A stretch of 24,102 nucleotides of DNA from the NCBI GenBank assembly GCA_041499035.1, contig JBGQJK010000014.1, positions 1 through 24,102 on the forward strand, written 5' to 3'. The position numbers and the translations under genes were made by a program. This document shows, piece after piece, positions 21,337 to 24,102 of this stretch (position 1 is the first letter of the stretch; every line of letters begins with the position of its first letter). The stretch comes from DATFUL01 sp041499035 (GTDB lineage: Bacteria; Patescibacteriota; Microgenomatia; UBA8517). The notes beneath the pieces were generated by a model. The model had not been told where the DNA came from, searched no databases, and worked only from the letters and a program-made list of their open reading frames with translations.

Positions 21337-21369
21337 TAAGCGAAGCTTGGCCATTCACTTCCTGAATGG
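21337..21369 (+). repeat. TAAGC hairpin repeat plus second hairpin before the 5' nuclease gene
   Basis: TAAGCGAAGCTTGGCCA (21337-21353) matches the 1402 copy at 16 of 17 bases. It overlaps a second perfect hairpin, CCATTCA-CTTCC-TGAATGG (21351-21369), that ends directly against the TAAAAT promoter box at 21370. The second stem could be an operator. Confidence 0.6.
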
Positions 21370-21375
21370 TAAAAT
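21370..21375 (+). promoter_or_regulatory. TAAAAT -10 box of the 5' nuclease gene
   Basis: TAAAAT ends exactly 6 bases before ATG 21382, placing transcription start at the start codon. Confidence 0.55.
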
Positions 21376-21381
21376 AGCTTC

Positions 21382-22353
21382 ATGGCCGGTAAACTGATAC
21401 TCATTGACGGCAATGCTATCCTGCACCGGGCGTTTCATGCACTTCCCCCTTTAACTACCAAGAGTGGTGAGCCGATAAATGCAGTTTACGGACTTATTAG
21501 CATGACCTTAAGAGTTATTCAGGATCTTAAACCCACCCATATTGCCGTGGCCTTTGATGAAAAGGCTCAGACTTTCCGGCAGAAAGAACTACCTTCCTAC
21601 CAGGCCCAGCGTCCTCCAATGGCCAGGGAGCTTGATAGTCAATTTGAAAAAGCTAGAGATTTCCTCTCGGCTGCAAACATTCCGGTTTATTCTAAACCGG
21701 GATTTGAAGCAGATGATGTTATCGGAACTATAGCTACTAGAGCCACGAAAGAGGCTAGAGCCCAGAGCCTAGAGGTCAGTAAGAAAAGTACTAAACTCCA
21801 ACCTCCAACCTCTAACCTCTCCGAGGTGGTTATAATCACTGGCGACCGCGATCAATTGCAATTGATAGATGATAAATTGAAAATTAAATTGTATATGCCG
21901 GTTGCAGGTTTAATCAATGCCAAGCTCTACGGTTCAGCAGAAACTATTGATCGCATGGGAGTTCCTCCTACTCAGATTGCCGACCTTAAAGCGTTAACAG
22001 GTGACGCATCCGACAATTATTTTGGAGTTCCTGGAATTGGGCCAAAAACCGCAACAACCTTACTTTCGAAATATTTTTCCCTCAAAGGAATTTATCAACA
22101 TGTTCAAGAGCTTCCGGAAAAAGCTAAGGAGAAACTTGAGAAAGGCAAGAAGTCGGCGGATCAATCATATCTATTAGCCACAATTGTCCGAGATGTTCCA
22201 ATCGATATAAACTTCGAATCAATGGACAAGTGGAACATTGCAGGGCCAAAGGTATTAAAATTATTTGAGGAGTTTGGATTTAAGACTTTAACTAAAAGAA
22301 TACAGGATGTTGGCAAAAAAATAGAAGAGGAAAAACAGGGAGCGTTATTCTAA
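21382..22353 (+). CDS. Stand-alone 5'-3' exonuclease (PolA N-terminal-like)
   Basis: A 323-residue flap/5' nuclease corresponding to the N-terminal domain of DNA polymerase I, here without polymerase. Metal-binding acidic residues: D9 (LIDGNA), D59 (AFDEK), E109-D111-D112 (EADDVIG), D155 and D157 (TGDRDQL), D208 and D211 (TGDASDN). The helix-hairpin-helix is VPGIGPKTATTLL (about 216-228). It would remove RNA primers and flaps in replication and repair. Between TRATKEA and VVIITGDRD there are about 23 extra residues (126-148), encoded by a repeat with heptamer periodicity and an inverted repeat (21771-21820); the frame is kept. A relative lacking it would be about 300 residues. It has a leaderless-type promoter. 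The GT4 gene follows after 20 bases. Confidence 0.92.
   Translation: MAGKLILIDGNAILHRAFHALPPLTTKSGEPINAVYGLISMTLRVIQDLKPTHIAVAFDEKAQTFRQKELPSYQAQRPPMARELDSQFEKARDFLSAANIPVYSKPGFEADDVIGTIATRATKEARAQSLEVSKKSTKLQPPTSNLSEVVIITGDRDQLQLIDDKLKIKLYMPVAGLINAKLYGSAETIDRMGVPPTQIADLKALTGDASDNYFGVPGIGPKTATTLLSKYFSLKGIYQHVQELPEKAKEKLEKGKKSADQSYLLATIVRDVPIDINFESMDKWNIAGPKVLKLFEEFGFKTLTKRIQDVGKKIEEEKQGALF
21771..21823 (+). repeat. In-frame repeat element inside the 5' nuclease gene
   Basis: AGAGGTCAG (21771-21779) is the inverse of CTAACCTCT (21812-21820) with one mismatch. The right side holds heptamers CTCCAAC, CTCCAAC, CTCTAAC, CTCTCCG (21796-21823). It encodes a Ser/Thr/Pro-rich loop absent from the usual nuclease alignment. 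It probably arose by insertion or expansion of an intergenic-type repeat. Confidence 0.6.
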
Positions 22354-22373
22354 ATACTTAATTAATATATATT

Positions 22374-23501
22374 ATGAAAGTAGCACTGGTACATGATTAT
22401 TTAAAAGAGTATGGCGGGGCGGAAAGAGTAGTAGAGGCCATTCTTGAAATCTGGCCGGATGCGCCCGTTTATACAACGGTTTTTTTGCCCGAATTTGCCG
22501 GGCCACACCGTTCTCGTATCGAAAAATGGAACATTAAGACGTCTTTTCTTCAGCAAATTCCTTTCAAATCCAAGTTAATTAGTATGTTTAGATTTACCGC
22601 ACCTCTGGTTTTTTCCCTCATGGATTTGACTAAATACGACGTCGTTATTGTCTCGTCTGCCGGAACGTATACAAGCCCAAACTTTGTAAAAACGAATAAT
22701 AATAGTACCCTAATATGTTATTACCACACCCCTCCCAGATACCTCTACGGCTACCCTGTGGCTAATGATTGGCGGAATAACATTTTCCGCAGGATCCTGC
22801 TGGCTTTGGGTCAGATTCCAATGTTTTTTCTGAGAATTCTTGATAAAAACGCTGCCCAGATTCCGGACTATGTAATTGCCAATTCAAAAGAGGTTGCGGG
22901 TAGAATTAAAAGATTTTACGGCCGGGATGCAATAGTCGTTTATCCGCCGGTTGATATTCCTAAAGTAGAAAGTCCCGTCAAAAAAGAAAACTACTATTTA
23001 ATTGGGGGGAGAGTATCAAGACATAAAGGCCATGATATTGCGGTGAAAGCATTTACCAAACTTGGATTTCCGTTAAAAGTTTTTGGTGGAACCTTTGCTT
23101 CCTATGGACTTGATCAATTTAAAAAGTCTGCAGGAAAGAACGTTGAGTTTCTAGGGGAAATAACCGACACGGAAAAATGGGACCTCCTCAAGAAAGCAAA
23201 AGGGTTTATCTTTCCATCAGAGCAGGAGGATTTTGGGATTGCGCCGGTTGAGGCGATGGCAGCGGGAACACCGGTAATCGCGCTTGCCCAGGGCGGCCCT
23301 CTCGAAACAGTAGTTGAGGGTAAAACTGGAATCTTCTTTAACGAAAGAACTCCCGGGTCGTTAATTGAAGCGGTTAAAAGGTTTGAGGAAATGAAATTTA
23401 AACCCGAAGATTGTATCAATCAGGCCAAAAAGTTTTCCAAAGAAAGATTCAAAAAAGAAATGCTAGAATTTGTGAACACCCATGCCCAAAAGAAAGTCTA
23501 A
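22374..23501 (+). CDS. GT4 family glycosyltransferase
   Basis: A 375-residue GT-B enzyme that transfers a sugar from a nucleotide donor to a cell-surface glycan or lipid. N-terminal domain: MKVALVHDYLKEYGGAERVV with the glycine-rich acceptor loop (GGAER, 14-18), and H118 in CYYHTPPRYLYG. C-terminal domain: YYLIGGRVSRHKGHDIAVKAF (about 207-227) and the EX7E motif EDFGIAPVE (E285, E293) followed by AMAAGTPVIA. The set is complete and the length typical. Donor and acceptor cannot be told. There are no membrane helices; it probably acts at the inner face of the membrane. It overlaps the following membrane-protein gene by 20 bases, suggesting co-translation. A TAATAT box lies 5 bases before the ATG. 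Confidence 0.9.
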   Translation: MKVALVHDYLKEYGGAERVVEAILEIWPDAPVYTTVFLPEFAGPHRSRIEKWNIKTSFLQQIPFKSKLISMFRFTAPLVFSLMDLTKYDVVIVSSAGTYTSPNFVKTNNNSTLICYYHTPPRYLYGYPVANDWRNNIFRRILLALGQIPMFFLRILDKNAAQIPDYVIANSKEVAGRIKRFYGRDAIVVYPPVDIPKVESPVKKENYYLIGGRVSRHKGHDIAVKAFTKLGFPLKVFGGTFASYGLDQFKKSAGKNVEFLGEITDTEKWDLLKKAKGFIFPSEQEDFGIAPVEAMAAGTPVIALAQGGPLETVVEGKTGIFFNERTPGSLIEAVKRFEEMKFKPEDCINQAKKFSKERFKKEMLEFVNTHAQKKV

Positions 23502-23940
23502 GAAAGGGTTTATAAGACCCGTTCATCTTCAAGCACTCGCCATAATTATTATTTATCTAGTAATCTCCAGGATTGTCTTTGTAAAGTTTGTGACAAACCC
23601 AAGCCTTTCAGTATCTTTCTTAGGACTATTTATTTATGGAGTGGCTGGATCGTTTATCTTTTTATATCTATTTAGTCATGAAGACTTTTTTCATTTTATC
23701 AAAGGGGTGGAAAAACAAGAGAAAAAGAAAGAAAACCAATATTTGAAAAAATATAAACGCTTTGGCAAAATTGCTGCTGTAATTATAGTTGCAGTTCTCG
23801 GGGGGACTATTCTTGCGGCTCTTACTGCGAGGCTTCTTTTGATGAATTATAAGTATAAATACATCATACTTTTAATATCCATGTTTTTCTCAACAATTTT
23901 TAGTGTAGGTATTGCAAAAGGAATTCTTAGTTTTATTTGA
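23482..23940 (+). CDS. Small integral membrane protein, unknown
   Basis: A 152-residue protein with four hydrophobic segments (about residues 16-35, 44-63, 95-115, 125-150), a basic N-terminus (MPKRKSKKG) and a charged cytoplasmic loop (KGVEKQEKKKENQYLKKYKRFGK, positions 74-96). It looks like a four-helix membrane protein, possibly a partner of the glycosyltransferase it overlaps or of the membrane gene that follows 4 bases later. I do not recognise a family. The ATG lies inside the glycosyltransferase gene; the sequence after its stop is clearly coding for hydrophobic segments. Confidence 0.6.
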   Translation: MPKRKSKKGFIRPVHLQALAIIIIYLVISRIVFVKFVTNPSLSVSFLGLFIYGVAGSFIFLYLFSHEDFFHFIKGVEKQEKKKENQYLKKYKRFGKIAAVIIVAVLGGTILAALTARLLLMNYKYKYIILLISMFFSTIFSVGIAKGILSFI

Positions 23941-23944
23941 AAAA

Positions 23945-24102
23945 ATGATCTTAGCTGCAGAAAAAATCTATAAACCTTTTTGGTTTTGGTCAGTCTTGGT
24001 AGTCAGACTTATTGCCTCTTTCCTATTTTTTTTCAACAATCTAGTTGCCTTTTTGATATTTCTATTTCTCGATGTTTTGGACGAACAGATATGGTCCAGA
24101 AC
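23945..24102 (+). CDS. Membrane protein, N-terminal fragment
   Basis: An open reading frame of 52 codons running off the right edge from ATG 23945, 4 bases after the previous stop. It reads MILAAEKIYKPFWFWSVL, then two hydrophobic stretches (VVRLIASFLFFF and LVAFLIFLFLDVLDEQIW). The close spacing and hydrophobicity suggest it belongs to the operon of the glycosyltransferase and the small membrane protein. Too little is present for a family call; it is missing from a simple search because its stop lies outside the window. Confidence 0.5.
   Translation, partial: MILAAEKIYKPFWFWSVLVVRLIASFLFFFNNLVAFLIFLFLDVLDEQIWSR

Overview
The window looks like a piece of chromosome from a Candidate Phyla Radiation (Patescibacteria) bacterium, most likely of the Microgenomates type. 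This is inferred from gene content, not from a marker-gene placement: a DUF5667-like surface protein, B12-dependent ribonucleotide reductases, a VirD4/TraD-like ATPase with a small proline-rich partner, a Xer-type recombinase whose HxxR box reads NxxR, very tight gene packing, and many genes that start only a few bases after a -10 box. No phage, transposon or CRISPR is visible.

Layout. Bases 1-2112: the 5' end of a penicillin-binding protein (minus strand) diverging from a HEPN-type protein, then a CPBP intramembrane protease and a DUF5667-like secreted protein. Bases 2113-8195: a deoxynucleotide-synthesis block consisting of a structured intergenic leader, nrdR, two tandem but different class II (adenosylcobalamin) ribonucleotide reductases, a coupled 66-residue gene, and a PduO-type cobalamin adenosyltransferase that would supply the cofactor. 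Bases 8238-11770: a small Pro/Thr/Gln-rich protein, a membrane-anchored DNA-transfer-type ATPase, and a short nucleotide-sugar dehydrogenase. Bases 11836-12036: a remarkable tRNA locus in which a complete tRNA-Ile(UAU) lies inside the anticodon arm of a second tRNA. Bases 12029-14223: a TPR protein, a tyrosine recombinase, an FtsB/DivIC-like protein and two CAU tRNAs on opposite strands. Bases 14229-18974: a T-box riboswitch with a textbook antiterminator and terminator, ahead of an AT-rich three-gene run (unknown protein, NIF3-like, aspartoacylase-like), then a tryptophanyl-tRNA synthetase carrying an N-terminal YbaK-type editing domain and an OB-fold tRNA-binding protein. Bases 19076-24102: ftsH, a small minus-strand gene, a stand-alone 5'-3' nuclease, a GT4 glycosyltransferase and two membrane proteins, the last cut by the window edge.

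Working together: NrdR, both reductases and the adenosyltransferase form a coherent B12-dependent dNTP module. The T-box links uncharged tRNA sensing to the unknown/NIF3/aspartoacylase-like genes and perhaps to TrpRS; its NCCA-pairing base predicts a tRNA with G73, which fits tRNA-Trp but is not proof. Most first genes of transcription units have a TATAAT-like box 5-10 bases before the start codon, which implies leaderless mRNAs, while some internal genes have a clear Shine-Dalgarno site.

The strongest leads for something undescribed are the nested tRNA pair, the T-box-controlled unknown gene cluster, the YbaK-TrpRS fusion, the dispersed TAAGC hairpin repeats, and a heptamer-repeat insertion read in frame inside the 5' nuclease.
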